This document shows positions 10,524 through 19,242 of a DNA stretch of 64,000 nucleotides, piece by piece (within the stretch, counting starts at the first letter, position 1; every line of letters starts with the position of its first letter). The translations under genes were made by a program, and so were the position numbers. This stretch comes from Planococcaceae bacterium Storch 2/2-2 (GTDB lineage Bacteria; Bacillota; Bacilli; Bacillales_A; Planococcaceae). Location of the stretch: the NCBI GenBank assembly GCA_009740415.1, contig WOYE01000009.1, positions 1,054,001 to 1,118,000 on the forward strand. The letters run 5' to 3'. The notes beneath the pieces are model-generated. The model saw only the letters and a list, made by a program, of their open reading frames with translations. It ran no database searches and had not been told where the DNA came from.

Positions 10524-10566
10524 TGTACGAAAACCCCAACATCTATTATAAAGCCCTATTATAGAA

Positions 10567-10598
10567 CAAAAAAACGCTACTCGTTCACCGAGTAGCGT
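10567..10598 (-). terminator. Intrinsic terminator after lepA
   Basis: A ten-pair perfect stem (ACGCTACTCG/CGAGTAGCGT, five-base loop) followed on the minus strand by seven T. It lies ten bases past the lepA stop. Confidence 0.92.
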
Positions 10599-10608
10599 CC
10601 TACATTCC

Positions 10609-12432
10609 TTAATCTTCGTCCATTTGAAGAACGGCCATGAACGCTTCTTGTGGAATTTCCACAGAACCGACTTGTTTCATCCGTTTTTTACCTTCTTTTT
10701 GCTTCTCTAACAATTTACGTTTTCGACTAATGTCTCCACCGTAACATTTCGAAAGGACGTTTTTACCGATCGATTTAATCGTTGATCGTGCGATAATTTT
10801 TTGTCCGACTGCCGCTTGAACAGGCACTTCGAACTGCTGGCGTGGAATGAGCTTTCGTAATTTTTCGACGATCGCTTTTCCTCGCTCGTAACTGAACTCT
10901 TGGTGAACGATGAAACTTAACGCATCGACTTTTTCACCGTTTAACAAAATGTCCATTTTTTGAAGTTTCGACTGTTTGTAACCGATGATTTCATAGTCGA
11001 GCGATGCGTACCCTTTCGTATTCGATTTCAACTGATCGAAGAAATCGAAGACGATCTCAGCGAGTGGCAATTCGTACTTCACGTTGACACGCGACGCATC
11101 TAAATAGTCCATCGTTAAGAAGTTGCCTCGTTTTTTCTGACACAATTCCATCACCGAACCGACGTACTCTTCCGGTACCATAATTGCTGCCTCTACGTAC
11201 GGTTCCTCGACGTAGTCGATCGCCTGAACGTCCGGCATGAGAGATGGGTTGTCTACTTTATGCTCTTCGCCATCGGTCGTAACGACGTTGTAAATAACGC
11301 TCGGTGCTGTCGTAATGAGGTCGATTCCGAATTCACGTTCGATACGCTCTTGAATGATCTCCATATGAAGCAATCCTAAAAATCCACAACGGTAACCGAA
11401 GCCGAGTGCTTGTGACGTTTCCGGCTCGTATTCGAGCGCTGAGTCGTTCAATTCTAGCTTCTCAAGCGCCTCTCGTAAATCGTTGTAGCGAGACGTGTCG
11501 ATCGGATACAGTCCACAGAATACCATCGGGTTCATACGGCGGTAACCGGGGAGGGGCTCTTCCGCTGGGTTGTCCACGTGAGTGACCGTATCCCCGACTT
11601 GTGTATCGCCGACGTTTTTAATCGATGCCGATAAGTAACCGACGTCACCGACCGTTAATTCGTCACGATCGGTCGCTTCCGGTGTGAATACACCCGTTTC
11701 GATCACTTCGAACTCTTTACCCGTCGCCATCATGCGAATGTGATCGCCTGGTTTCACCGTTCCATCAATGATTCGAAGGTAAACGATGACCCCTTTATAC
11801 GGATCGTAATGCGAGTCGAAAATGAGCCCTTTCAACGGAGCGCTCGGATCGCCATCAGGAGCAGGAACGTATTCGACAATTTGTTCTAAAATGTCTTCGA
11901 TTCCAATTCCTGCTTTCGCAGATGCGAGTACCGCTTCGCTCGTGTCAAGACCGATGACGTCTTCCACTTCTTGTTTCACACGGTCTGGGTCAGCGGCCGG
12001 TAAGTCAATTTTATTAATAACCGGTAAAATTTCTAAATCGTTGTCGAGAGCTAAGTAAACGTTCGCAAGTGTTTGCGCTTCAATTCCTTGCGCTGCGTCT
12101 ACGACTAAAATCGCCCCTTCACATGCTGCGAGACTACGCGACACTTCGTACGTAAAGTCGACGTGTCCCGGAGTATCGATCAAATGGAAAATGTACTCTT
12201 CTCCATCTTTTGCTGTATACGTTAACTGAACCGCATTTAATTTGATCGTAATGCCGCGCTCTTGCTCCAAATCCATCGAATCGAGGGCACGTGTCGTCAT
12301 TTCGCGCGACGTTAACGTCTCAGTTTTTTCCAAAATACGATCCGCCAATGTCGATTTTCCATGGTCGATATGGGCGATGATCGAAAAGTTACGAATGTTT
12401 TTTTGTCTTTCCAATCTAGTCTTATTGTCCAT
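10609..12432 (-). CDS. lepA: Elongation factor 4 (back-translocating GTPase LepA)
   Basis: LepA/EF4 is a ribosome-associated GTPase implicated in ribosome assembly and in rescuing stalled or mis-translocated ribosomes. The 607 residues carry the G1 motif AHIDHGKST (about 20-28), G3 DTPGH, G4 NKID, EF-G-like domains III and V, and the LepA-specific C-terminus with [14 protein letters not shown] and [20 protein letters not shown]. It is transcribed alone from a strong promoter, divergently from rpsT, and ends in its own terminator. Confidence 0.98.
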   Translation of the reverse strand: MDNKTRLERQKNIRNFSIIAHIDHGKSTLADRILEKTETLTSREMTTRALDSMDLEQERGITIKLNAVQLTYTAKDGEEYIFHLIDTPGHVDFTYEVSRSLAACEGAILVVDAAQGIEAQTLANVYLALDNDLEILPVINKIDLPAADPDRVKQEVEDVIGLDTSEAVLASAKAGIGIEDILEQIVEYVPAPDGDPSAPLKGLIFDSHYDPYKGVIVYLRIIDGTVKPGDHIRMMATGKEFEVIETGVFTPEATDRDELTVGDVGYLSASIKNVGDTQVGDTVTHVDNPAEEPLPGYRRMNPMVFCGLYPIDTSRYNDLREALEKLELNDSALEYEPETSQALGFGYRCGFLGLLHMEIIQERIEREFGIDLITTAPSVIYNVVTTDGEEHKVDNPSLMPDVQAIDYVEEPYVEAAIMVPEEYVGSVMELCQKKRGNFLTMDYLDASRVNVKYELPLAEIVFDFFDQLKSNTKGYASLDYEIIGYKQSKLQKMDILLNGEKVDALSFIVHQEFSYERGKAIVEKLRKLIPRQQFEVPVQAAVGQKIIARSTIKSIGKNVLSKCYGGDISRKRKLLEKQKEGKKRMKQVGSVEIPQEAFMAVLQMDED

Positions 12433-12464
12433 CGTTTCACTTCACTCCTATTTCGCTACAACGT

Positions 12465-12493
12465 ATTATAACAGTACGACCGTCGTTGTTCAA
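12465..12493 (-). promoter_or_regulatory. SigA-type promoter of lepA
   Basis: TTGAAC (12488-12493) and a perfect TATAAT (12465-12470) with a 17-base spacer on the minus strand, about 33 bases ahead of the lepA ATG. Confidence 0.85.
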
Positions 12494-12537
12494 TCACGAC
12501 TATGAGCAATCGCTGAACTTTCTTTCGCAATTAATGA

Positions 12538-12566
12538 TTGCATTGTTGTTTTCTTTTTGATAAAAT
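12538..12566 (+). promoter_or_regulatory. SigA-type promoter of rpsT
   Basis: TTGCAT (12538-12543) and TAAAAT (12561-12566) with a 17-base spacer. Transcription should start near 12573, leaving a leader of about 65 bases ahead of the rpsT ATG, in which I see no strong structure. Confidence 0.78.
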
Positions 12567-12639
12567 GAGCGTTGTTGTAAAGAGATGAACGTTACTGACG
12601 AAACCTCTTACATTGACCGATTTATGGAGGTGAAACAAT

Positions 12640-12891
12640 ATGCCAAACATTAAAGGTGCTATTAAACGCGTACGCCAAACTGCAACAGTAACTGAGCGTA
12701 ACACTCAGTTCAAAACTGCAATGCGTACAGCGATCCGCAAAGCGGAAGTTGCACTTGCTGAAAAAGACGAAAACGCTGAAGCGCTCTTAAAAGATGCGAT
12801 CAAACGTATCGACAAAGCAGCAAGCAAAGGTTTAATTCATAAAAACGTTGCAGCACGCAACAAATCACGTCTTATGAAATTAGCAGCATAA
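12640..12891 (+). CDS. rpsT: 30S ribosomal protein S20
   Basis: S20 binds the 5' domain and helix 44 of 16S rRNA early in 30S assembly. The 83-residue basic helical protein has the typical start MPNIKGAIKRVRQTATVTERN and end KGLIHKNVAARNKSRLMKL. A GGAGGTG ribosome site precedes the ATG. It is a single-gene unit on the plus strand with its own promoter and two stacked terminators. In B. subtilis the gene is followed by gpr and spoIIP, which are missing here. Confidence 0.98.
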   Translation: MPNIKGAIKRVRQTATVTERNTQFKTAMRTAIRKAEVALAEKDENAEALLKDAIKRIDKAASKGLIHKNVAARNKSRLMKLAA

Positions 12892-12927
12892 GAAGAAGTA
12901 GCTACCCTTTCGAGTAGCTTCTTTTTA
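12892..12927 (+). terminator. First intrinsic terminator after rpsT
   Basis: The arms AGCTAC and GTAGCT, extended outward past one mismatch by GAA/TTC pairing, precede a TTTTT run directly after the rpsT stop codon. Confidence 0.75.
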
Positions 12928-12932
12928 CTTCT

Positions 12933-12964
12933 AAACGTCCTGAACGTATTCAGGACGTTTTTTG
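12933..12964 (+). terminator. Second intrinsic terminator after rpsT
   Basis: A perfect twelve-pair stem (AAACGTCCTGAA with TTCAGGACGTTT, four-base loop) followed by further T. It backs up the first terminator. Confidence 0.88.
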
Positions 12965-13047
12965 TCGTTCCATTTTCGATGGAGAAATGACATCGGCTTC
13001 TCTCTGATCGCGGAGCCGCTATTTTCATCTGTCGAACGGATAGCACT

Positions 13048-13085
13048 AAAAAAACTACCGACTTCGTCCATCGAGTCGGTAGTTT
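13048..13085 (-). terminator. Intrinsic terminator after holA
   Basis: A twelve-pair stem (AAACTACCGACT/AGTCGGTAGTTT) with a ten-base loop, followed on the minus strand by a T run; it overlaps the 3' side of the holA stop region by design of the repeat lying just past 13087. Confidence 0.88.
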
Positions 13086-13086
13086 G

Positions 13087-14094
13087 TTAATGTGCAGAAC
13101 GATCCATTAAGAAAAGCTCCAACGGTCGATCGCGACGCATGCCAGATGATTTTAATGAATAGTCTACGTCCGCTAACTCACTCAACATACGGAGAAGGTG
13201 AGCAGACGGCGGCAATTGTCCCATCCGCATAATGAGCGTAATGCGAAACGGGTGCACTTTTAACGTTTTCGCCATTTGATTCCGTTCGAACCCTTTTTTA
13301 CGCAACGTTTGTACGTTTAACATGAGACGAATTTGTCCTGCGATGAGCGCCGTTAACATAATCGGCTCTTCGCCATTAAATAACAAATCGCGATAAATGT
13401 GCAACGCTTCCGTCCGATTGCCTTTCACGTACGCATCCGTCAGAGCGAACACGTCCATTTCCGGCGTGCGAGTGACGAGCTCTTGAATCATTTGTTCGGT
13501 AATGACACCGTTCGGCCCGACGTATGTCGTCAACTTTTCCAACTCTTTTTGCAAAAGGGAAACGTTCTCGCCGACGCGCCCGATCAACTCGTGCATGACG
13601 GGCTCATCCATCGTCACTTCTTCTTTAATGAGCGATGCTTTCAACCAGTTGACGAGCTCTTGTCCTTCCAATCGATTCGCTTCTACGACCGAAGCGACTT
13701 TTTTTAATCGTTTCGTAATTTTTTTACGACCGTCTAATTTTTCGTACGGTGCGACGAAAACGACCGTCGCGGTCGGACTCGGTGAATCGAGCCATTGTTC
13801 GAGTGTCGGTAAGTGATGGACGACTTTTTCCTTCGACCGTTCCGACGCCTTTAAAAAACTCGCATTTTTTGCGATGATCAATTTATGTTCAGCTAGAAAA
13901 GGAAGCAAGTTCGCTTCCTCGACGACCGCTTCGACTGGCACTTCTTCCATATCATAATGAATCGTCTCGATTTCTTTCGTTCGTTTCAAGCGACGTTCAA
14001 TCGTCTCCATCGCTTCATCGAGCGTTAACTGCTCAACGCCTGTTAGCAAATAGACCGGTGCGACCGCGTCGCCCGTTCGTTCTTTTTCTGTCAT
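13087..14094 (-). CDS. holA: DNA polymerase III delta subunit
   Basis: HolA (B. subtilis YqeN) is the clamp-loader subunit that opens the beta clamp. The 335 residues show the family features: APVYLLTGVEQLTLDEA at the start, a basic SxxxKKITKRLKK-like region mid-protein, the VGENVSLLQKELEKLTTYVG motif near 190-210 and the C-terminal collar domain. The ATG at 14094 has an AAAGGTGG ribosome site and is preferred to the unsupported ATG at 14115. It stands next to the com operon as in B. subtilis. Confidence 0.93.
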   Translation of the reverse strand: MTEKERTGDAVAPVYLLTGVEQLTLDEAMETIERRLKRTKEIETIHYDMEEVPVEAVVEEANLLPFLAEHKLIIAKNASFLKASERSKEKVVHHLPTLEQWLDSPSPTATVVFVAPYEKLDGRKKITKRLKKVASVVEANRLEGQELVNWLKASLIKEEVTMDEPVMHELIGRVGENVSLLQKELEKLTTYVGPNGVITEQMIQELVTRTPEMDVFALTDAYVKGNRTEALHIYRDLLFNGEEPIMLTALIAGQIRLMLNVQTLRKKGFERNQMAKTLKVHPFRITLIMRMGQLPPSAHLLRMLSELADVDYSLKSSGMRRDRPLELFLMDRSAH

Positions 14095-14251
14095 GACGGT
14101 CCACCTTTCTTCCATCGTACAGTATAGCTGAAATCGGCCTTGTTTTGAACAATTTCTACCGCTTTTCTTTGAATGTCACCCGACATTTCAACAGAGTATA
14201 GCTTTTTACAAACAAATCATCTATACTAGAAAAGAATTAGGAGGTGTAGAA

Positions 14252-14392
14252 ATGAATGAATTTGAATTAGATGTACAAACGAAAAAGAATGACTTTAGCT
14301 ACTCTGTAACTGGATTCATTTGGCCGTTCCTCGCATTTTCTACAATCTTTGTTATTGCGACGATTTTTGACGTTGTTAACAACTTCAGCTAA
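14252..14392 (+). CDS. yqzM: YqzM-family small membrane protein
   Basis: This 46-residue open frame starts with ATG after a GGAGGTG ribosome site. The sequence MNEFELDVQTKKND, then a single hydrophobic segment (about 18-42, with GFIWPFLAFSTIF and VIATIFDVV) closely matches the pattern of B. subtilis YqzM (MNEFEKNVQSKRNDA..., FVIATV), which lies at the same place between holA and comEC. Function is unknown. A TATACT -10-like box is at 14222-14227 but no good -35 is seen. It ends at its own terminator. Confidence 0.88.
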   Translation: MNEFELDVQTKKNDFSYSVTGFIWPFLAFSTIFVIATIFDVVNNFS

Positions 14393-14427
14393 GTCGACGA
14401 ACAAACGCGAGAGACGTCTACGTACAT

Positions 14428-14464
14428 GAGCACCTCCCTTTTTTAAGGGAAGTGCTCTTTCTTT
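14428..14464 (+). terminator. Intrinsic terminator after yqzM
   Basis: GAGCAC and TCCCTT pair with AAGGGA and GTGCTC across one mismatch, with a T-rich tail. It lies between yqzM and the convergent end of comEC. Confidence 0.8.
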
Positions 14465-14491
14465 ATTTCTCCATCGATGAACGGGTTTCCG

Positions 14492-16774
14492 TCATTTTTC
14501 ATGAACGAAACGAATCGTTCCTTCTTCAGCGGTCGAACGAATCGTCACGCCGCGCTCTGTCAAACGCTCGATCACTTCGTCGTGCGGATGGTTGTACCGG
14601 TTGTTGCGACCTACTGAAAGGATCACCCCGTCAGGACGTACGACATCGAGCCACCGTTCGGTCGTCGACGTTCGACTGCCGTGATGGCCTGCTTTTAAAA
14701 AGACTTTTCCTTCCGGACGCGCGTAGCGCTCAGCGAGTTCGCGTTCCGCTTCCTCTTCCGCATCCCCCATGAATACGTATGTCACTCTTCCGTTCGTCCA
14801 CTCCGCAACGAGCGACGCATCATTATCTGACCCTACCGTCGCACGGCGCGCATCGGGAGAAAGGTAACGAAACGTCCACCCGCTCCGTTCGAACTCATCT
14901 CCGGCACTTACATTTTGCACATCCACTCGTTCCCGTTCCGCCACTCGTAACAGCTCTTCCATCAGTCGTTTCGGTTCGTCACGCTCGAAATAGTGGAGCG
15001 TCTTCACCCGCAGCTGTTCGATCAGCTCGTCGGCCGCTTCCATATGGTCGCTATCCGCATGCGTAACGACGAGCGTATCGATCGTCCCGATGCCTCTCGC
15101 TTTTAAATAAGGAACGACGATCCGCGTCCCGACTTCAAACGGCTGACGCTTCCTTTTCCATTCTTCTCCTTCCCACCGAGCAATACCGCCTGTATCGATT
15201 ACGGTCACTTGCCTACGATACGGATGTTCAATGACTATACTATCTCCTTGCCCGACGTCGAGAAACGTAACCGATGCGTGCGCATCCGTGTACGGACGGA
15301 TGACGAGAAAAGCAATCGGCAAAGCGAACAAAAGGAGCGATTGTTGCCATCGCCCGTTCGTTTCCAATCGAACGAGAAGGACGACCGTCCAACCGACGAG
15401 CAATGCTACCGCGACTGGTGATAACGCACCGCCGATCCATTTATTGTAAGGAAGCGAGGCAAACGTCGTCGTCCATTCCCTCACGAATGCTCGAAACGGT
15501 TCATAGACGAAGAGGACGAATGAAAAGAGCGATTCAACGTACGTCAATCCGTACAAAATGAACTGCATCGGCAAAATGACGTACGAATAGAGTGGGACGT
15601 ACAACGCGTTCATGAAGAGCGAAATCGTCGACACTTCGTAAAAATGGTAAAGCGATAACGGATAAAGCCCCGCTTCTGTCACAAAACTGACGAACGTTAA
15701 TTGAACGAACGGTCGGTTCATCCGCTTCAATAAGGAGCTGCTAAACAAAATGAAAAACGTCGCTCCATAAGACAATTGAAAACTCGGATACAACAGAAAC
15801 GACGGCTTCACAAGTAATAACACGATTAAACTAATACTCCACGCATCGTCCGACCGAATCGAAAGCGAACGGTCGGTGACGAGCAATAAAACGATCGTCA
15901 TGACCGAAGCGCGCCAGACCGATGGACTGCCACCGACGAGCAACGCATAAAAGGGAAGACCTGCAATGAGCAGGAGACGGACCGTTTCATGACGAATCGA
16001 TAGCCGTAATAAAACGGCACGCAACGCGAGCGTGAGCAAGCCGACGTGCAATCCCGAAATCGCAAAAAGGTGCGTAATGCCGAGAGCGACGAGCTCATCC
16101 ATCTCTTCTCTCGTCCAATCGGTCTTATCCCCCGCAAGCAACGCCTTCGCCTCCGCTTGCAACGCTTCCGGAAAATAATGCTCGATCCGTTCGAGAACCG
16201 CAACCCGCCATTCACTCATCATCGCACGGAGCGTTCGGTCTTTCCCAACGACTTCCCACGACGCCATCTCCACTTGAGATGCACCGCCGTTCATTTTCAC
16301 GTAATGCGCCATATCGAACGCGTACGGATGAGACGGACGCTCAAACGGCTGAACAATCCCTTCGATCAACCACCGTTCGCCGACGTAAGTCGGTCGGGCG
16401 TAGCGCTCTTTCTCTTCTTTCGTATCGAATCGATACCGAACGTACACGTGGCCGAACGGCTTCGTTTTCACGAAACCTCTCAACGTATCGCCATCGATCG
16501 TTACCGTCTCGGTCGGGAACGCAAAAAAACGGACGGATGCACCTTCCTCCCCAACGGGAAGAGGAAGGCGCTCCATCACGTAAATGGAACTACTGATCGC
16601 TACGATACTTACTACAATGATCGGAACAATTTCCGTTCGAAATTGAACGATACAATACCCACCGAATGCTAGGACGACCCCGATCCACCACGTCGGTTCA
16701 TAGGCGATGACGCTTCCACAGACGAAAGCGACGGCTATATCGAACCAACGAATCGTTCGGTTCGTCACATACAC
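14492..16774 (-). CDS. comEC: Competence membrane channel ComEC/Rec2
   Basis: ComEC forms the inner-membrane channel for single-stranded DNA uptake and carries a nuclease-like domain. The 760 residues comprise two N-terminal membrane helices, an OB-type DUF4131 region (about 60-180), the Competence domain with ALLAGDKTDW and GITHLFAISGLHVG (about 205-235) and many membrane helices, then a metallo-beta-lactamase-like domain with TFLDVGQGDSIVIE, THADSDHM, KAGHHGSRTST and GRNNRYNHP. All parts look intact. The start is GTG at 16774 or the GTG two codons later, both close to GGAGG. It is the last gene of comEA-comEB-comEC. Confidence 0.95.
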   Translation of the reverse strand: MYVTNRTIRWFDIAVAFVCGSVIAYEPTWWIGVVLAFGGYCIVQFRTEIVPIIVVSIVAISSSIYVMERLPLPVGEEGASVRFFAFPTETVTIDGDTLRGFVKTKPFGHVYVRYRFDTKEEKERYARPTYVGERWLIEGIVQPFERPSHPYAFDMAHYVKMNGGASQVEMASWEVVGKDRTLRAMMSEWRVAVLERIEHYFPEALQAEAKALLAGDKTDWTREEMDELVALGITHLFAISGLHVGLLTLALRAVLLRLSIRHETVRLLLIAGLPFYALLVGGSPSVWRASVMTIVLLLVTDRSLSIRSDDAWSISLIVLLLVKPSFLLYPSFQLSYGATFFILFSSSLLKRMNRPFVQLTFVSFVTEAGLYPLSLYHFYEVSTISLFMNALYVPLYSYVILPMQFILYGLTYVESLFSFVLFVYEPFRAFVREWTTTFASLPYNKWIGGALSPVAVALLVGWTVVLLVRLETNGRWQQSLLLFALPIAFLVIRPYTDAHASVTFLDVGQGDSIVIEHPYRRQVTVIDTGGIARWEGEEWKRKRQPFEVGTRIVVPYLKARGIGTIDTLVVTHADSDHMEAADELIEQLRVKTLHYFERDEPKRLMEELLRVAERERVDVQNVSAGDEFERSGWTFRYLSPDARRATVGSDNDASLVAEWTNGRVTYVFMGDAEEEAERELAERYARPEGKVFLKAGHHGSRTSTTERWLDVVRPDGVILSVGRNNRYNHPHDEVIERLTERGVTIRSTAEEGTIRFVHEK

Positions 16775-16782
16775 TCTCCTCC

Positions 16783-17247
16783 TTATTCGTCAGATGGGGT
16801 CAAGTCGATCGACGTCTGTTCAAACGGCACACGTTGAACCGCGACGCCCGCTTCGCGAAACAGTTGTTCCGCAAATGGATCGTTTCGGTAATCTTTTGCA
16901 TAATACACTTTCCGAATGCCTGCTTGAATGATCGCTTTCGTACAGTTCAAACACGGAAAATGAGTGACATACATGCTCGCACCGTCGACAGGACTTCCGT
17001 ATTTTGCACATTGGAGCAACGCGTTCACTTCCGCGTGAATCGTCCGAACACAATGGTTGTCAACGACGTGACAGCCGACATCGGTACAGTGGGCTCCTCC
17101 CGAAATGGAACCGTTGTACCCTCCTGCAATGATCCGTTGATCGCGCACGATCGTCGCGCCGACCGAAAGTCGAGTACACGTACTACGTAAAGCGAGTAAA
17201 TGGCTTTGTGCCATGAAAAATTGTTCCCACGTTAATCGTTTCATCAT
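16783..17247 (-). CDS. comEB: ComEB, dCMP/cytidine deaminase family protein
   Basis: ComEB belongs to the dCMP deaminase family and sits in the late competence operon; it is dispensable for transformation in B. subtilis. The 154 residues have the zinc-site motif HAE (H71, E73) and PCLNC (C99, C102), so the enzyme appears catalytically intact. A TAAGGAGG ribosome site precedes MMKRLTW. It lies 8 bases before comEC and 14 after comEA. Confidence 0.93.
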   Translation of the reverse strand: MMKRLTWEQFFMAQSHLLALRSTCTRLSVGATIVRDQRIIAGGYNGSISGGAHCTDVGCHVVDNHCVRTIHAEVNALLQCAKYGSPVDGASMYVTHFPCLNCTKAIIQAGIRKVYYAKDYRNDPFAEQLFREAGVAVQRVPFEQTSIDLTPSDE

Positions 17248-17261
17248 TCGCTACTTCCTCC

Positions 17262-17870
17262 TTAAAGTTCTACGTACGGGCGGATCGATTCAAGCGTCTT
17301 CTCGCCGATGCCTGGAACGTCCGTTAACTGTTCGATCGTCTGAAAACGTCCGATTTCTTCACGGTAGGCGATGATCGCCTCTGCTTTTTTCGGACCGATG
17401 CCTGGAATGAGCTGCAATTCATTCACATCGCTTCGATTGAGTGAAACGACCGGCTCCGAACGCTCCGATGACGAGGACGACGGAGAAGCTTCGTACGTCC
17501 ACGGAATATTTTCTTCAATCGTCGGAACGTAAATCGTCGCTTCATCGCGCACTCGTTCCGCGCGAGCGACGTGTCGCTCATCCGCCTCGTCCGTCACTCC
17601 ACCCGCACGGCGAATCGCGTCGTCCACGCGATCGCCTTCTTTCATTTCATAAATACCAGGGCGATGGACGGCCCCTTTCACCTCAACGATGATCGTCTGT
17701 TCTTTCTCGTCAAAGTCGCTCTCTTCTGAAACAGGCTGTTGCGCTTCGATCGATTCTGTCGCTATCGGCTCATCAGCCGGGTCGTCATGTTTCGTTCCGC
17801 TGAAGACGAGCGCGACGATTAAAAGACCGACCGCTCCGTACGGAACGTATTTTCGCCACGTCTCATTCAA
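17262..17870 (-). CDS. comEA: DNA-binding competence receptor ComEA
   Basis: ComEA is the membrane-anchored receptor that binds double-stranded DNA and feeds ComEC. The 202 residues have a short cytoplasmic start, one membrane helix (about 10-25), an acidic linker, an SLBB domain (about 58-118, IIVEVKGAVHRPGIYEM), a serine-rich linker and a helix-hairpin-helix pair (about 143-202, IPGIGPKKAEAI and VPGIGEKTLE). The only workable start is TTG at 17870, about 13 bases from GGGGGAGG, so translation may be weak. It heads the com operon. Confidence 0.93.
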   Translation of the reverse strand: MNETWRKYVPYGAVGLLIVALVFSGTKHDDPADEPIATESIEAQQPVSEESDFDEKEQTIIVEVKGAVHRPGIYEMKEGDRVDDAIRRAGGVTDEADERHVARAERVRDEATIYVPTIEENIPWTYEASPSSSSSERSEPVVSLNRSDVNELQLIPGIGPKKAEAIIAYREEIGRFQTIEQLTDVPGIGEKTLESIRPYVEL

Positions 17871-18100
17871 AAACTCGAAGGCGCCTCCCCCTCTCCATCC
17901 ATCATTAACGAAAACGAACTACTCTTCTACCATACGGAAGCGAGCAAATGAGCGCAATACTTTTTTCACAATCCCACTTTTAACGCGGCAATTGCCTAAA
18001 ATTCAACATTTCTGAAAACGACCGACTGACGAACCCCCCTTCTCGTTTTAACGATTCAGAAGTGCCAGTGCGCTCATCTAAACCTCTCGACCGATCCCGA
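17871..18100. other. Upstream region of the com operon
   Basis: About 230 bases between comEA and the yqeM terminator. No clear SigA promoter was found on the minus strand. There are A/T patches (for example AAAATTCAACATTT near 17998-18011) that loosely recall half of a ComK box, but the spacing does not fit AAAAN5TTTT. Confidence 0.3.
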
Positions 18101-18138
18101 CAAAAAAGTGCTTGAGGGGACAATCCACCTCAAGCACT
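18101..18138 (-). terminator. Intrinsic terminator after yqeM
   Basis: A perfect eleven-pair stem (AGTGCTTGAGG/CCTCAAGCACT, ten-base loop) followed on the minus strand by six T. It closes the yqeG-to-yqeM operon. Confidence 0.92.
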
Positions 18139-18148
18139 CGATCGTTAT

Positions 18149-18883
18149 TTATTTTCGCACGAGGAAAAAGAGCCGTTCGCTCTCATCCGTTGGCGGTTCG
18201 TACGCCCAATCGGCGAATAAAGCATCCAACGTAAATTGAGCGGTTTCCAACGCTTGAACGTAATACGAAACCGGTAAAATACGTTGTTCGTGCTGTTCGT
18301 CAAATCGCTCGTACGAGCCGTCGTCTTGACGAACGAAAAATGTCAATGTCGAACGGACAGAATGAACGTCCGCTCCTTCTTCCGTTTGCCACATGTACGA
18401 GAGCGATTCGCTATCGTAAACGAACGGCGCCTCTTCTAAAAAGAGATCCAACTTCCATTCGCCATGCACGTCAAATAGGAAACGTCCGCCTTTTGTTAAA
18501 CGGTCGTAACAGAGCGCAAACGTTCGAGCGATCCCTTCGTCCGTCGTCACATAGTTCATGACGTCGATCGCGCTGTATGCGAGATCAAAAGAACCTGCTG
18601 GCAACGTTTCAGAGACGTCACCGACGTGCCAATCGACCGTTACACCGGCTTGCTTCGCACGTGTGCGCGCTTCTTCAATCATCGCAGGCGCAATGTCGAT
18701 CGCCGTCACGTCGTAGCCGCGCTTCGCGAGCTCGATTGCGACGTATCCCGTCCCGCACCCGATGTCGAGAAGACGCGCTCCTTCTTCTACGTTCGAAGCG
18801 ATCAAGTCGACGTAGGCGTCATACGGAATGTCTTCCATCATGAGCGCATCGTACAACGTCGCTAATCGACCGTATGCGCTCAT
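18149..18883 (-). CDS. yqeM: Class I SAM-dependent methyltransferase YqeM
   Basis: A methyltransferase of unknown substrate, orthologous by position to B. subtilis YqeM. The 244 residues carry the SAM-binding motif LLDIGCGTGYVAIELAKRG (about 41-59) and a C-terminal beta-sandwich-like extension. The ATG at 18883 overlaps the rsfS stop as ATGA and gives the family start MSAYGRLATLYDALM; an upstream GTG has no ribosome site. Its constant link with rsfS suggests a ribosome or tRNA-related role, but that is inference. Confidence 0.88.
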   Translation of the reverse strand: MSAYGRLATLYDALMMEDIPYDAYVDLIASNVEEGARLLDIGCGTGYVAIELAKRGYDVTAIDIAPAMIEEARTRAKQAGVTVDWHVGDVSETLPAGSFDLAYSAIDVMNYVTTDEGIARTFALCYDRLTKGGRFLFDVHGEWKLDLFLEEAPFVYDSESLSYMWQTEEGADVHSVRSTLTFFVRQDDGSYERFDEQHEQRILPVSYYVQALETAQFTLDALFADWAYEPPTDESERLFFLVRK

Positions 18884-19227
18884 GAATGCGTCGGCACGAG
18901 ATCGACCGTCGGAGCGTCGCGCCACAATCTTTCTAAGTTGTAATGTTCACGCTCATCGCGATGGAACACGTGAACGATGACGTCGCCTAAATCGACGAGA
19001 ATCCAACGCGCTCCTTGGAAGCCTTCTGTTCGTTGAACGGAATAGCCTGCTTTTGACGCAGCGTCTCCTACTTCGCGAGCGATCGCTTGCACTTGACGGT
19101 CTGAATTCGCGTGACAAATGATCATATGGTCCGTCATCACTGAAATGCCTTCCATATCAAGGACGATAATGTCTTGTCCATGTTTTGAATCTACTGCATC
19201 GTATGCTACTTGTACTAAAGTTGTCAT
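18880..19227 (-). CDS. rsfS: Ribosome silencing factor RsfS
   Basis: RsfS binds ribosomal protein L14 and blocks subunit joining when nutrients are scarce. The 115 residues match the family: VAYDAVDSKHGQDIIVLDM, the DHMIICHANSDRQVQAIA segment, GARWILVDLGDVIVHVFHRDERE and a C-terminal YNLERLW. It lies downstream of yqeK by 15 bases and is coupled to yqeM. Confidence 0.96.
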   Translation of the reverse strand: MTTLVQVAYDAVDSKHGQDIIVLDMEGISVMTDHMIICHANSDRQVQAIAREVGDAASKAGYSVQRTEGFQGARWILVDLGDVIVHVFHRDEREHYNLERLWRDAPTVDLVPTHS

Positions 19228-19242
19228 CTCGTTCGTTCCTTT

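Larger units (their letters stand above)
10107..10566. other. Intergenic region of about 460 bases holding repeat-like palindromes
   Basis: No convincing gene is seen here. The open frames in it lack ribosome sites and resemble nothing. The right part holds two related repeat units described separately. The left part (about 10110-10320) has no recognisable structure and no convincing promoter. Confidence 0.5.

Noticed and set aside
16046-16672. Plus-strand open frame of 208 codons
   Set aside because: Fully antisense to the N-terminal third of comEC, arginine-rich, no support.
17990-18020. Possible ComK box upstream of comEA
   Set aside because: A/T patches are present but do not give two AAAAN5TTTT units at the expected spacing.
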